From positions 6,820,001 to 6,884,000 of the forward strand of contig NZ_CP104174.1 in the NCBI RefSeq assembly GCF_025200925.1: DNA of 64,000 nucleotides. Direction: 5' to 3'. The stretch is from Bradyrhizobium sp. CB1015. GTDB lineage: Bacteria > Pseudomonadota > Alphaproteobacteria > Rhizobiales > Xanthobacteraceae. Positions 1 to 8,536 of this stretch are shown here, one piece after another; position 1 is the first letter of the stretch; each line of letters begins with the position of its first letter. The notes under the pieces are model-generated. The model was not told the origin of the DNA, searched no databases, and saw only the letters and a program-made list of their open reading frames with translations. Position numbers and translations under genes: made by a program.

Positions 1-22
1 CGAAGAAAACCGGGAGGATACG

Positions 23-1255
23 ATGACACGCCAGGAGGCTCCTGAGCAGGAGCAGCGTGCGCAGCATGCTGCGCTTTCACGACGAACGCTGGTCGGCGGG
101 CTGGCGCTCGGCGCCGCCGCCACGCTGGCGGGCCCCGCGCTGGCCCAGACCGGGCCTGCCGCACCGCCGACGACGATCACGACGCCGCCGCGCGATTTCG
201 GACCCAACGGCGCGCCGACGACCTATTTCTGGGACCCCGACATCATCGCGGTCGATCCGTCCTTCAACGATCTCGCCCAGCCCAACACCGCGATCAAGCG
301 TCTCTATACGGGCCTGTTGTGGGCCGAGGGCCCGGCGTGGAGTGCGCAAGGCCGCTATCTCTTGTGGAGCGACATTCCCAACAACCGGCAAATGCGCTGG
401 ACCGAGGACGACGGCCGCGTCAGCGTGTTCCGCTCGCCCTCCAACAACTCCAACGGCAACTCCTTCGACTTCCAGGGCCGCCAGCTCTCCTGCGAGCACC
501 TGACGCGGCGGGTGACGCGCTACGAGCATGACGGCACCGCCACGGTGCTCGCGGACTCCTATCAGGGCAAGAAGCTGAACTCGCCGAACGACGTCGCCGC
601 CCATCCCGACGGCAGCTATTGGTTCACCGATCCGCCCTATGGCGGCCAGCTCTACGAAGGCGAGCCCGACGTCGCGGGCGGTCCGAGCAATGCGGGCGGC
701 AAGCTCAATCCGCGGATCGGTCAGCCGGCCGGCTTCGTGCCGGGCAAGCGCGAGCTGCCGACCAATTGCTACCGCATCGATCCCTCCGGCCGCATCGACC
801 TCGTCGTCACCGAGGACCAGGTGCCCGACCCGAACGGGCTCTGCTTCTCGCCCGATTACAAGAAGCTCTACATTGCCTCGACCGGCAAAGGGCCGGGCGA
901 CACCGGCGCCGGCGGCAAAGGCGAGATCTTCGTGTTCGACGTCGGCAGCGATAACAAGCTGTCGAACCTGAAGAAGTTCAGCGATTGCGTGATCGACGGC
1001 GTGAAGTGCGGACCGGATGGCCTGCGCTGCGACGTCAACGGCAATCTCTGGGCTTCCAGCAATGCCGGCCGCGCCGTCGGCTACAGCGGCGTGACGGTGT
1101 GGTCGCCGGAGGGCAAGCTGCTCGGCCGCATCCGCCTGCCGGAAGTCTGCGGCAACGTCTGCTTCGGCGGTCCGAAGCGCAACCGCCTGTTCATGGCCGC
1201 GAGCCAATCGCTCTACGCCGTCTACACGGCGACGCAGGGCGCCGGGCCGGGCTGA
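23..1255 (+). CDS. Exported SMP-30/gluconolactonase/LRE family protein
   Basis: A 410-aa protein with a Tat-like signal: twin arginines at residues 20-21 (SRRTLVGG) followed by an Ala/Leu-rich stretch ending in ALAQ, so export to the periplasm is likely. The mature part reads as an SMP-30-type six-bladed beta-propeller, with LLWAEGPAW, LNSPNDVAAHPDGSYWFTDP and PDGLRCDVNGNLWAS as the blade motifs that usually carry the metal ligands Glu, Asn and Asp. Relatives hydrolyse sugar lactones; the substrate here is unknown. The ATG at 23 has a clear ribosome site (GGGAGG) a few bases upstream. A GC-rich hairpin follows the stop, so the gene appears to be transcribed alone. Confidence 0.85.
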   Translation: MTRQEAPEQEQRAQHAALSRRTLVGGLALGAAATLAGPALAQTGPAAPPTTITTPPRDFGPNGAPTTYFWDPDIIAVDPSFNDLAQPNTAIKRLYTGLLWAEGPAWSAQGRYLLWSDIPNNRQMRWTEDDGRVSVFRSPSNNSNGNSFDFQGRQLSCEHLTRRVTRYEHDGTATVLADSYQGKKLNSPNDVAAHPDGSYWFTDPPYGGQLYEGEPDVAGGPSNAGGKLNPRIGQPAGFVPGKRELPTNCYRIDPSGRIDLVVTEDQVPDPNGLCFSPDYKKLYIASTGKGPGDTGAGGKGEIFVFDVGSDNKLSNLKKFSDCVIDGVKCGPDGLRCDVNGNLWASSNAGRAVGYSGVTVWSPEGKLLGRIRLPEVCGNVCFGGPKRNRLFMAASQSLYAVYTATQGAGPG

Positions 1256-1274
1256 GCGGCACTCTGCACGAGCG

Positions 1275-1303
1275 CGCGCCGGCGCAACGCGCCGGCGCGT
1301 TTT
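1275..1303 (+). terminator. Rho-independent terminator after the SMP-30 gene
   Basis: Perfect 10-bp GC stem (CGCGCCGGCG, 1275-1284, pairing with 1290-1299), 5-base loop and TTTT at 1300-1303. It starts about 20 bases after the stop codon. Confidence 0.75.
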
Positions 1304-1442
1304 GTGACGATACCACGACGCGCTGATCGTCCCTTTTCCGACCGTCGAGCAAATCTCCGCCATCATAGCAACGAAGATAGGTCGCGCAGCAGAATCGTGG
1401 CGCGGCGTGAAAGCATGACGCTATCTCCAGCCGGCCTCGAGC

Positions 1443-2564
1443 ATGAAGTGGGAGTTGCGCGATGCGCCGTATGCCAAACGACACCATCATCGTCAGCCTT
1501 GGAAGCCAGGAACTTGTGGTCGCGTACGAGACGCCGGTCTCCCGGTCGACGGTCGTGGCGGTAACGACACCATGATCGCGACGGTCGACGAAGGACCCAG
1601 CAGCCTGCTGTTCGTCGGTGACGAGGAGACCCTGGCGGGCCGATCGCATGGGGGCAACGACCTTCTTGTCGCGACGCTCGAGGGGCGACTGCTCTATACG
1701 GACCTCGACGGCGACGCGCTGATCATGTCCGACCAGGCCCATGGCGGCAACGACGTGCTGCACGTCGAGGCCTCGAACGCGACCTTTGCGAACGTTTATC
1801 TCTCGGGCGACGCCGGCATGGTCATGACCGGCGACGCCAGGGGCGGCAATGACCTCATCTCGGCAGAGATGGGCGACAGATCATATGGTCAGTTCAGCGG
1901 CGATTCCGGAGGGCTGATGAGCGGCAACGCTCAGGGCGGCAACGACGTCGTCAGCGTGGTCCATGCCGGCCCCTCCAGCTTCGCGTCGATATCGGGTGAT
2001 GCCTTGTCGTCCATGAGCGGCGATGCACACGGCGGCAATGACATCCTCATCTGTAGGGTCGGCGGCGATGCGCGGTCCGGCGGCGCATCGCTGTTCGGCG
2101 ATAGCGGTTACATGATCGACAACGCCCGTGGTGGCGATGACGTCCTGATCGCAATCGTCGACAGCAATGCGGAATCGGCTTCAATCACGCTGATCGGCGA
2201 TGCCGGGGAGATGATCGGCAACGCGCAAGGCGGCAATGATATCCTCTACGGAAGCAATCGCGACGATCGGCTGTTTGGCGATGCACAGACCTACGCCCCC
2301 GCCGTGGACGGCTCGATCGCGGGCGGCCGGGACGTTCTCAACGGCGGCGGCGGTAACGATCAGATCTGGGGCGGACCGAACAACGACCTGTTCATCTTCA
2401 ATACGGTTTCGGGCCAGGACGTGATCAACGATTTCGATCAGGGCAACGCGGCTGGGGGCAGCACCGCAGCGGAGCACGACGTCATCGACCTGCAAGATTA
2501 CGGCCTGGCAGGATGGAGCGCGTTGAAGAGCCTGATCGGCGACGACGGCTCCGGCACGCCGTGA
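1443..2564 (+). CDS. GGND-repeat, RTX-like calcium-binding protein (frameshifted)
   Basis: This open frame consists of about nine tandem units of 31-33 residues. Each begins GG(N/D)D followed by a hydrophobic strand and ends GDA-x-x-M-x-x-x-A(R/H/Q). Then come classic RTX nonapeptide-like turns (NGGGGNDQIWGG) and LFIFNTVSGQDVINDFDQG, typical of type I-secreted proteins. Both ends look frameshifted. The usual C-terminus of such proteins continues in another frame to 2644. At the 5' end, a frame starting at ATG 1471 or 1462 (MPNDTIIVSLG...) fits as the first repeat better than the basic stretch read from 1443, and one extra base near 1532 would join it as ...AYGDAGLPVDGRGGND. Function is probably extracellular calcium binding; no catalytic domain is visible. 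Confidence 0.6.
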   Translation: MKWELRDAPYAKRHHHRQPWKPGTCGRVRDAGLPVDGRGGNDTMIATVDEGPSSLLFVGDEETLAGRSHGGNDLLVATLEGRLLYTDLDGDALIMSDQAHGGNDVLHVEASNATFANVYLSGDAGMVMTGDARGGNDLISAEMGDRSYGQFSGDSGGLMSGNAQGGNDVVSVVHAGPSSFASISGDALSSMSGDAHGGNDILICRVGGDARSGGASLFGDSGYMIDNARGGDDVLIAIVDSNAESASITLIGDAGEMIGNAQGGNDILYGSNRDDRLFGDAQTYAPAVDGSIAGGRDVLNGGGGNDQIWGGPNNDLFIFNTVSGQDVINDFDQGNAAGGSTAAEHDVIDLQDYGLAGWSALKSLIGDDGSGTP

Positions 2565-2644
2565 TCCACCTGACGAGCGATGACGCGATCACGCTGAACG
2601 GAATCCACGCGGCCGATCTGAAGACCACGGATTTCATCATCTGA
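2561..2644 (+). other. Out-of-frame C-terminal tail of the RTX-like protein
   Basis: Read from GTG 2561, the frame gives VIHLTSDDAITLNGIHAAD and then LKTTDFII, ending at TGA 2642. This is the typical end of type I secretion substrates (a D-x-ITL-x-G-I/V segment and a final DF plus hydrophobics). One extra base near 2555-2560 joins it to the upstream repeat protein, so it is its severed secretion end rather than a separate gene. Confidence 0.7.
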
Positions 2645-2820
2645 ACCACGGTGCGATCGCTCGGTCGCCCAGCTCTCCCGCGCCGACCGCTCATTTCGCA
2701 TTTGCGTTCTATGCCGCGGACGGCGGACCTCGACTTTCGCGATGTTGACTTTCCGCCGTCCCGCTCCCCATACTTCGTGAACAACAACAAGATCAAACGA
2801 CGGTTTTGAGGGAGGATAGG

Positions 2821-4131
2821 ATGCCGACTTCACGCAGGCAGCTGCTGAAGACCTCGGCGGCTGCCGCCGCCGCACTCAGCCTCGATTGGACACGCGCCCA
2901 GGCACAAGCCGACAATTTACGCATCGGCCTGATCTACGACCTCACCGGCCCCTTCGCCGCCGGCGGCTCGGTCGCCTCGTCGATCGGGGCGCAGATCGCC
3001 ATCGATCTCGTCAACGAGAAGGGCGGTGTCGGCGGCAAATACAAGGTTGCTGCGGTCGCCGCGGATTCGCAGAGTAAGCCCGACGTTGCGATCAACGAGG
3101 CCGAACGCCTGATCAGCCAGGAGAAGATCGACATCCTCAACGGCGTCTATGCGAGCTCGCATGCGGTGCCGCTCGCGGCCAAGGTCGAGCAGCAGAAGAA
3201 GATCCTCTGGATCACGACCGCGGTCTCGACCGCCGTGTTCAAGGACAAGAACCTGCAATACGTGTTTCGCGCACAGATCCATTCGGATCAATACGGCCAG
3301 GCTTTTGCAAGCTTCCTCACCGAGCATGCCAAAGCCAAGCTCGGCATGGACCCGAAGGAGGTCAAGGTCGCGTTGATCCACGAGGACGGCCCCTATGGGG
3401 TCGGCGTTGCCTCCGCCGACGAGACTTACGCCAAGGAGGCCGGCATCCAGGTCGTATTGCGCGAGGGCTATTCTGCCTCGGCGCCCGATCTCTCGGTGCT
3501 CGTCACCAAGATCAAGCGCGCCAAGGCCGACGTGATTTCGCATGCGGGCTACAACCCTGACATCACCTTGTTCCTGCGTCAGGCGCGCGAGAGCGGGTTG
3601 CGCTTCAAGATGTTGTTCGGGGCCGGCGCCGGCTACAGCCAGCTCGACAAGCTGCGTGCCACTTTCGGCGCAGACATCGACAATTTCTGCAACATCGACC
3701 CGGTGCCGGCGCAGCTGCTCGATCCCGCCAAGCTCGCGCCCGGCATGGGCGATCTGATCAACGCGATGGTCACGCGCTACAAAACCAAGACCGGCGCCAC
3801 CGACGTGCCGCCGCACTGCTCGATGGGCTTCAACCAGACCTGGGTGCTGCTCAACAACGTGCTGCCGATCGCCAAGGAGAAATACGGCAGCTTCGAGCCC
3901 GAGGCGATCCGGAAAGCGGCGCTCGACGTCGACATCCCCGCCGGCGGCACGATCCAGGGCTATGGCGTGAAATTCTTCCCGCCGGGCACGCCGCTCTCCG
4001 GCCAGAACGAACGCTCGACGCCGGTCGTGATGCAGAACGCCGGCGAGCACATCTCCGTGGTGTGGCCGACCAACATCCGCACGCAGGACCCGGTCTTCCC
4101 GTTGCCGAAGGGCTCAACCTACGGGGCGTGA
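2821..4131 (+). CDS. Branched-chain amino acid-type ABC transporter substrate-binding protein (orphan)
   Basis: A 436-aa periplasmic binding protein of the LivK/Peripla_BP_6 type. The N-terminus carries a Tat-like signal (SRRQLLKTSAAAAAALSL) with a likely cut after RAQA. Family features include IGLIYDLTGPFAAGG, SQSKPDVAINEAERLI and ALIHEDGPYG. ATG 2821 is chosen because GGAGG lies at 2810-2814; a TTG 15 bases upstream lacks a site. No permease or ATPase genes are adjacent. It is clearly paralogous to the binding protein at 42593-43903, which has the same length and ends in a similar LPLPKG-T-Y tail, so it may use that permease. The ligand is not predictable; aromatic or short carboxylic compounds are possible as well as amino acids. 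Confidence 0.87.
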   Translation: MPTSRRQLLKTSAAAAAALSLDWTRAQAQADNLRIGLIYDLTGPFAAGGSVASSIGAQIAIDLVNEKGGVGGKYKVAAVAADSQSKPDVAINEAERLISQEKIDILNGVYASSHAVPLAAKVEQQKKILWITTAVSTAVFKDKNLQYVFRAQIHSDQYGQAFASFLTEHAKAKLGMDPKEVKVALIHEDGPYGVGVASADETYAKEAGIQVVLREGYSASAPDLSVLVTKIKRAKADVISHAGYNPDITLFLRQARESGLRFKMLFGAGAGYSQLDKLRATFGADIDNFCNIDPVPAQLLDPAKLAPGMGDLINAMVTRYKTKTGATDVPPHCSMGFNQTWVLLNNVLPIAKEKYGSFEPEAIRKAALDVDIPAGGTIQGYGVKFFPPGTPLSGQNERSTPVVMQNAGEHISVVWPTNIRTQDPVFPLPKGSTYGA

Positions 4132-4148
4132 ATGCGCGGCGCTCTCCC

Positions 4149-4524
4149 ACCCTCCCCTGGAGGGCAGGGCTATCGCATTTGAGAGCTTTTCCCTGCAGCC
4201 ATCCTTCGAGACGCCCGCTTTGGGCGGGCTCCTCAGGATGAGGGCGGAGTGCGCGGCAACAGTTTCAACGAGCACTGACGCTGATTAGCCTCATCCTGAG
4301 GAGGCGCGTCAGCGCCGTCTCGAAGGACGAGGCGTGCGCGCAGGCCGACGTCACAAGTCATATGCGATAGCCCTGCCCTGGAGGGGGAGGGTCGCTTCAC
4401 GTCGAGCGAAGCGAGAGGTGAAGCGGGGTGGGGTGATCTCTCCACACGGGCACTGCCCAAGCGGAGAGATCACCCCACCCCGCTCGCGCTTCGCGCGATC
4501 GACCCTCCCCCTCCAGGGGAGGGT
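4149..4524. repeat. Large intergenic palindrome, copy A (interrupted by a MITE-like element)
   Basis: A roughly 160-bp imperfect palindrome. Its outer arms carry small palindromes (accctcccctggaggg... on the left, ...ctccaggggagggt on the right) and its inner arms carry gcggggtggggtgatct and agatcaccccaccccgc. Removing 4165-4377 restores a continuous left arm. Two more copies are at 8537-8916 and 47610-49009. No coding potential. Confidence 0.8.
4165..4377. mobile_element. MITE-like element, copy 1
   Basis: About 213 bp. The ends are inverted repeats: CAGGGCTATCGCAT on the left and ATGCGATAGCCCTG on the right. The same 8 bases, ctggaggg, flank it at 4157-4164 and 4378-4385, as expected for a target duplication. 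The interior holds two facing halves of a common palindromic repeat (ccatccttcgagacgcccgc and gtctcgaaggacgaggc). No ORF for a transposase, so non-autonomous. Copy 2 at 8689-8902 is nearly identical and in the same orientation; copy 3 at 20549-20719 shares the ends only. Confidence 0.75.
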
Positions 4525-4574
4525 AAGAGAGCAACTCCGCGGTCCCTGATCTTCCCCCGAAAAAGTGGACGGGT

Positions 4575-5435
4575 TTAAGCGGCTTTTAGCTCCATCTCGA
4601 TCGGGGCGATATATCCGATTGCGGAATGGAGCCGGGTTCGGTTGTAGAAGCCCTCGATGAAGGCGAAGATGTCGCGCTGGGCCTCGGCGCGGGTGTTGTA
4701 GTCGCGATGATGGATCAGCTCGGTTTTCAAGGTATGGAAGAAGCTCTCCATCGGGGCATTGTCGTAGCAATCGGCCTTGCGGCTCATTGATGCCACGATG
4801 CCGGCGCCGGTGAGGACCTTGCGATAGGCATGTGAGGCATACTGCACACCGCGATCGGAGTGGTGGATCAATCCGGCCAGCGGCCGTTGCTGCTGGATGG
4901 CCATCGTCAGCGCCGCGGATGCGAGCTCGACCTGGATATGGTCTTGCATGGCCCAGCCGACGATCTTTCGGCTGAACAGATCCATGACGGCCGCCAGATA
5001 CAGCCAGCCCTCCGCGGTCGGGATGTAGGTGATATCGGCGAGCCAGACCCGGTTCGGGGCGGGAGCGGTGAAGTCGCGCGCGATCAGGTTCGGTGCGATC
5101 GGGAGGTCGTGACGGCTGTCGGTGGTGCGCACCCGGCGTGGCGGCGCCATGATGGCGCGGATACCGTGCCGGTGCATCAGCCGCTCGATCCGGCCACGGC
5201 TGGCGCCGCGGCCCTGCTTGCGCAGGACGGCATGGACGCGAGGACTGCCGTAACGCCCGCTGCTGTCTTGATGGACTTGCCGGATCGCGGCCAGGAGGCT
5301 GGCATTGGATTTGGTCCGCTCGCTCACCGGGCGATCGCGCCAGGCGTAATAGCCGGCCGGCGAGACCTCGAGCACGGCACACATCAGCCGCACCGGATAG
5401 GCGTCGCGGTGGTCTTCGATGAAGCGGAAGCTCAT
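4575..5435 (-). CDS. IS3-family transposase OrfB (DDE integrase domain)
   Basis: A 286-aa protein from the internal ATG, probably made mostly as the C-terminal part of an OrfAB fusion through the slippery run at 5465-5471. It has an HTH_21-like start (YPVRLMCAVLEVSPAGYYAWR) and an rve integrase core: the first Asp in WLADITYIP, the second in HHSDRGVQYAS and the Glu in DNAPMESFFHTLKTE. All three catalytic residues are present, so the enzyme looks intact. Confidence 0.93.
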   Translation of the reverse strand: MSFRFIEDHRDAYPVRLMCAVLEVSPAGYYAWRDRPVSERTKSNASLLAAIRQVHQDSSGRYGSPRVHAVLRKQGRGASRGRIERLMHRHGIRAIMAPPRRVRTTDSRHDLPIAPNLIARDFTAPAPNRVWLADITYIPTAEGWLYLAAVMDLFSRKIVGWAMQDHIQVELASAALTMAIQQQRPLAGLIHHSDRGVQYASHAYRKVLTGAGIVASMSRKADCYDNAPMESFFHTLKTELIHHRDYNTRAEAQRDIFAFIEGFYNRTRLHSAIGYIAPIEMELKAA

Positions 5436-5743
5436 GTCCGGGTTCCGGCGAAGATCGCGATCGACTTTTTTAAAATGTCGCGCTCCATGCGCAGCCGTTC
5501 GTTCTCCTGACGCAGGCGGGCGATCTCCGAAGCCTGGTCCGCCGACATCGGCGTCGCCTGCGTGGTGGGGCGCCACGCCGCCGATGTCGGCTCCTGCCGG
5601 AGCTTGTCAACCCAGCGCCGCAGCACCGAGTCGCGCAGACCGAGTTCCTTGGCAACCGACCCGATCGAGCGCCCGCTCGACAAAGCCAACTCGACGGCTT
5701 GGTGCTTGTACTCTTCGGTAAATGACCGACGTTGACGTTCCAT
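5432..5743 (-). CDS. IS3-family transposase OrfA
   Basis: A 103-aa protein. The N-terminal helix-turn-helix (RRSFTEEYKHQAVELALS...SIGSVAKELGL, residues 5-40) binds the IS ends. A C-terminal leucine-zipper-like coiled coil (ASEIARLRQENERLRMERDILKK, about residues 70-92) mediates multimerisation. The frame is followed by an A6G slippery run (5465-5471), where a -1 shift would join it to OrfB. Identical to the copy at 47770-48081. Confidence 0.93.
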   Translation of the reverse strand: MERQRRSFTEEYKHQAVELALSSGRSIGSVAKELGLRDSVLRRWVDKLRQEPTSAAWRPTTQATPMSADQASEIARLRQENERLRMERDILKKSIAIFAGTRT

Positions 5744-5831
5744 TCGACACCTCCGGGCTCAATGAGCCTACTACAGGTGTCCACTTATTCGGAGGAGCTT
5801 CAACTCCGCGGTCCCAGCCAACGATCTCCCC

Positions 5832-7001
5832 CTACAACACCACCCGTCTCCCCTCCTCCGCCGCCCAATACCCGGCGTAGTTCACCTTTATCGTCTCATA
5901 GGCCAGCGCGAGATCCGACAGCGGCTGCCGGCCCGTCGCGGCGCACTCCATGAAGTCCTGGATCTCCTGCAAGTAGCCGCGCGTCCATTCCTCCTCGAGG
6001 CAGACATATTGCCAGCCGGTCTTGCGATCGACCTTCTCGGTGATGCAGACGCTCGCGAGCTTCTCCTCGCTGGTCTGATAGCTCATCAGATGATTGTTCG
6101 GCGTGATGTTGGCGAACAGGGAGCCGCCGCTCGTATAGGTCTCGATCAGATTGCGCACGCCGCCCATGATCATGTCGCCGGAGAACACCGTCGCCTTGGT
6201 GCCGTCCGAGAAAGTGGCGGTGAGCGTGCCCCAGTCCTCGACGTCGACGGGATTGGCCTTGATGTAGCTGCGCTCCGCGGGCTTCAGCCCGGCGGTGACG
6301 TTGCCGACATCGCCGGTGACGCTGGCGACGCGGATGCGCTCGCCGCGCGCCTTGGCTTCGACCTGCTTCAGATACAGCACGGCCGAAAGCGGATGGCAGC
6401 CCATGCGGATCAGCGAGCCGCCGCCCGTCATCGCCCACTGCGCAGCATGCGCGGCGTGCGAGCCGGAATGGCTCTCCTCGCCCTTCATGAACAGGATCTT
6501 GTCCTTAGTCGCCTTGATGATCTCGGCGGTCTTTGTCACCGCCGGCGCGTAGATCCAGTCCTCGGCATACATGAAGAGCTTGTCCGTGCGCTCGATCGCG
6601 GCGCGCGTCCTGTCCATCTCTTCGATCACGCGCTCATACATCAGCGCCTTCGGCACGTGCTTGCCGATCGGCTGCTGATCGCCTTCGCGGCCGAAATAGC
6701 CGGCGAACGGCTTTTCGCAGATGACATGCTTGCCGGCCTCCATGGCGGCGACGATCATCTCGGCGTGAAGATTGGGCGGGGTGCAGATGTCGACGACATC
6801 GAGATCGCGGTCTGCGATCAGCTCGGCGAAGCTACGGTAAACACGCGGGATATCGTGATGCCGGGCGAACGCGACAACCTTGTCGCCGCGGGCAGCGACC
6901 GCCGCGACCTCGACGTCAACCCCATAGACGCGCCGGAACGCATACATGTGCAGCTCCGACACGAAGCCGCAGCCGACGAGTCCCACCCTGATCCTGGCCA
7001 T
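5832..7001 (-). CDS. Gfo/Idh/MocA family NAD(P)-dependent oxidoreductase
   Basis: A 389-aa cytoplasmic protein with an N-terminal Rossmann fold (IRVGLVGCGFVSELHMY), the family motif CEKPFAGYF at about residues 95-103 that holds the catalytic Lys, and a C-terminal alpha/beta substrate domain. Relatives oxidise or reduce sugars, inositols and related polyols. It sits alone between the IS and the RlpA-like gene, so the substrate cannot be deduced. The start is the ATG at 7001 (MARIRVGL). Confidence 0.85.
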   Translation of the reverse strand: MARIRVGLVGCGFVSELHMYAFRRVYGVDVEVAAVAARGDKVVAFARHHDIPRVYRSFAELIADRDLDVVDICTPPNLHAEMIVAAMEAGKHVICEKPFAGYFGREGDQQPIGKHVPKALMYERVIEEMDRTRAAIERTDKLFMYAEDWIYAPAVTKTAEIIKATKDKILFMKGEESHSGSHAAHAAQWAMTGGGSLIRMGCHPLSAVLYLKQVEAKARGERIRVASVTGDVGNVTAGLKPAERSYIKANPVDVEDWGTLTATFSDGTKATVFSGDMIMGGVRNLIETYTSGGSLFANITPNNHLMSYQTSEEKLASVCITEKVDRKTGWQYVCLEEEWTRGYLQEIQDFMECAATGRQPLSDLALAYETIKVNYAGYWAAEEGRRVVL

Positions 7002-7045
7002 GGCGCCCCCTTTGCATTGGGCGGCACTATAGCGCGCTCGGACGT

Positions 7046-7360
7046 CTAATCCACCGAGACCCGCACCACGCCGGCGCTCATCATACCGAGCGCCCGGGCG
7101 GCTGGCACCGAGAGATCGACGATGCGGCCGCGGATGAAGGGGCCGCGATCATTGACGCGGCACTGAATCGTGCGCCCGCTGTAGGACACCCTGAGCACCG
7201 TGCCGAACGGGCGCGTGCGGTGGGCGCAGGTCAGCTCGCCGCCTTTGCCGGCTTTTGCGTATCCGTAGTATGAAGCAAGCCCGGTTTCAGCGTGGGCAAC
7301 AGAAAAGGCAAAAAGCAAAAAGCTGGCCAGAGCTACCAATAGCGTCGTCTGCGCGTGCAC
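7046..7360 (-). CDS. RlpA-like double-psi beta-barrel protein, exported
   Basis: A 104-aa protein from GTG 7360, chosen because GGAGG precedes it by 7 bases and it gives a clean Sec signal (LLVALASFLLFAFSVAHAET). The mature part is a single double-psi barrel: GLASYYGYAKAGKGGELTCAH, RPFGTVLRV and CRVNDRGPFIRGRIVDLS. RlpA proteins act on or bind septal peptidoglycan; this short form lacks a SPOR domain and a lipobox. A second RlpA-like gene (30170-30688) is a lipoprotein. A frameshifted read-through of the upstream oxygenase gene overlaps its 5' end. Confidence 0.8.
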   Translation of the reverse strand: MHAQTTLLVALASFLLFAFSVAHAETGLASYYGYAKAGKGGELTCAHRTRPFGTVLRVSYSGRTIQCRVNDRGPFIRGRIVDLSVPAARALGMMSAGVVRVSVD

Positions 7361-7462
7361 GGCACCCTCCGGGTTGCCCTGCCCGGCGATGCAAACGTCG
7401 CTTTGTTCCCGAGAGTTCCGGGAACATTGCCGGGCGATGCCCGTCAATGCCATCACACTTTG

Positions 7463-8303
7463 TTACTGCCGGTGGAACACCAGCGTGCGCACCGCTTTCG
7501 CGGGGCGCTGCATCGGCCGGCGTGCTCGGATCGACGAACGCGGTGTGCGGGCCGAAACGGGTGCGGCCGTCGGTTGCGGAATCGTAGCACTTCAGCAGCA
7601 GCGCCTCGTCCGGCGTCATCTCGGGGAAATAGAACCAGCGGTGGTTCGGATTGTATTTCACCGAATAGGTCTCGCCGCGGCGGTTGGGATAGATCAGGTC
7701 GGAGGCGACGAGGTCTTCCGGTGCCACCGTCGTGCCATCGGCCATGGCAAGCGGTGAATCGCGCAAGGGGCCGCGGATCGGCCGCCACAGATTGATCACC
7801 TGCACCCGGCCTTTCAGCAGCTCCTCGGCTTCATCAGGCAGATGCTCGCGCACGCGGTTGGCGCCGGAGATCGCGGTCTGGTCGACATGGACGCGCGTCG
7901 CCGGCTGACGCGGCCCGCCGCCGCGGATATCAGGCGCGCCTTCGACACGCTTGCGCACGGTGTGGTCGAAGATGAAGACGCGGTCGGCCTTCAGCGTCGC
8001 GCGCAGGAACGCCTCGACCGCTGGATAGTAGACGCTGCGGATTTCCTCGTCGTTGTAAAAATCCTTCACCTGCGTCGGGTGACGCACCAGCGCAAAACCT
8101 TCGCGATCCAGCGAGAAATTCTGCGCGATCAGCCGCGCATCGAAGATCGGCACCTGATGCGGCTCCGGCAGCGAGGTGCTTTTCGGCTCACCCGGCGGCG
8201 GATCGAACGCGTAGGTGCGCGGCTTGCCGTCGATTGGCGCGAGATAGTTGAGTTCGGCAGTGACGAAGGGAAGCGATTCGATTTTTGTTTCTTGCAGGCC
8301 CAT
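7463..8303 (-). pseudogene. CmcJ/NvfI (GA4 desaturase-like) family oxygenase, 3' frameshift
   Basis: Starts at ATG 8303 (MGLQETKIESLPF) with GGGAG 7 bases upstream. The body has the landmarks of this non-haem iron family: RVHVDQTA (His-x-Asp ligand pair), INLWRPI, LIYPNRRGETYSVKYNPNHRW and FGPHTAF (distal His). After APRE the frame runs on for about 70 unrelated residues into the RlpA gene. Dropping one A from the run at 7496-7498 gives PREAVRTLVFHRQ and a stop at 7463-7465, which matches the expected short end. Hence either a genuine +1 indel or a base-calling error. The substrate is unknown; the family includes cephamycin and meroterpenoid tailoring enzymes. Confidence 0.7.
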
Positions 8304-8536
8304 GGCCGGTCTCCCGATGTGGTCGTCGGATTGATCTTTGCGAGAGTGCGCAGTGCCGCAAGAGGTGCGATGCAAATAGCAATGAGAGAGTTGTCGTCGG
8401 TACAAAGTGCAGAAGGATTGTTTCAACGAGGTCGATTGCGCTGGAAACCTCCTCCTTTTCTCACGACTTCTTGAAGCGCCCGTGAGCGCTACTTCCTTCT
8501 CCGCTCGTGGGAGAAGGTAGCGCGAAGCTCTCTCTT

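Larger units (their letters stand above)
4547..5802 (-). mobile_element. IS3-family insertion sequence, copy 1
   Basis: A 1256-bp element bounded by TG...CA with imperfect inverted repeats of about 24 bp (TGATCTTCCCCCGAAAAAG and TGAAGCTCCTCCGAATAAG, both followed by TGGAC). It carries orfA and orfB in a -1 frameshift arrangement. Copy 2 at 47711-48966 has the same length, lies in the opposite orientation and encodes identical proteins in every frame I compared. Copy 1 is flanked by 13-bp direct repeats (actccgcggtccc at 4534-4546 and 5803-5815), longer than IS3 elements normally make. Confidence 0.92.

Noticed and set aside
77..1366. 429-codon minus-strand frame opposite the SMP-30 gene
   Set aside because: Typical antisense open frame of high-GC DNA; low-complexity, no motif, while the plus strand has signal peptide and propeller motifs.
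4132..4546. CRISPR-like array
   Set aside because: The repeats are nested palindromes and one MITE, not regularly spaced direct repeats.
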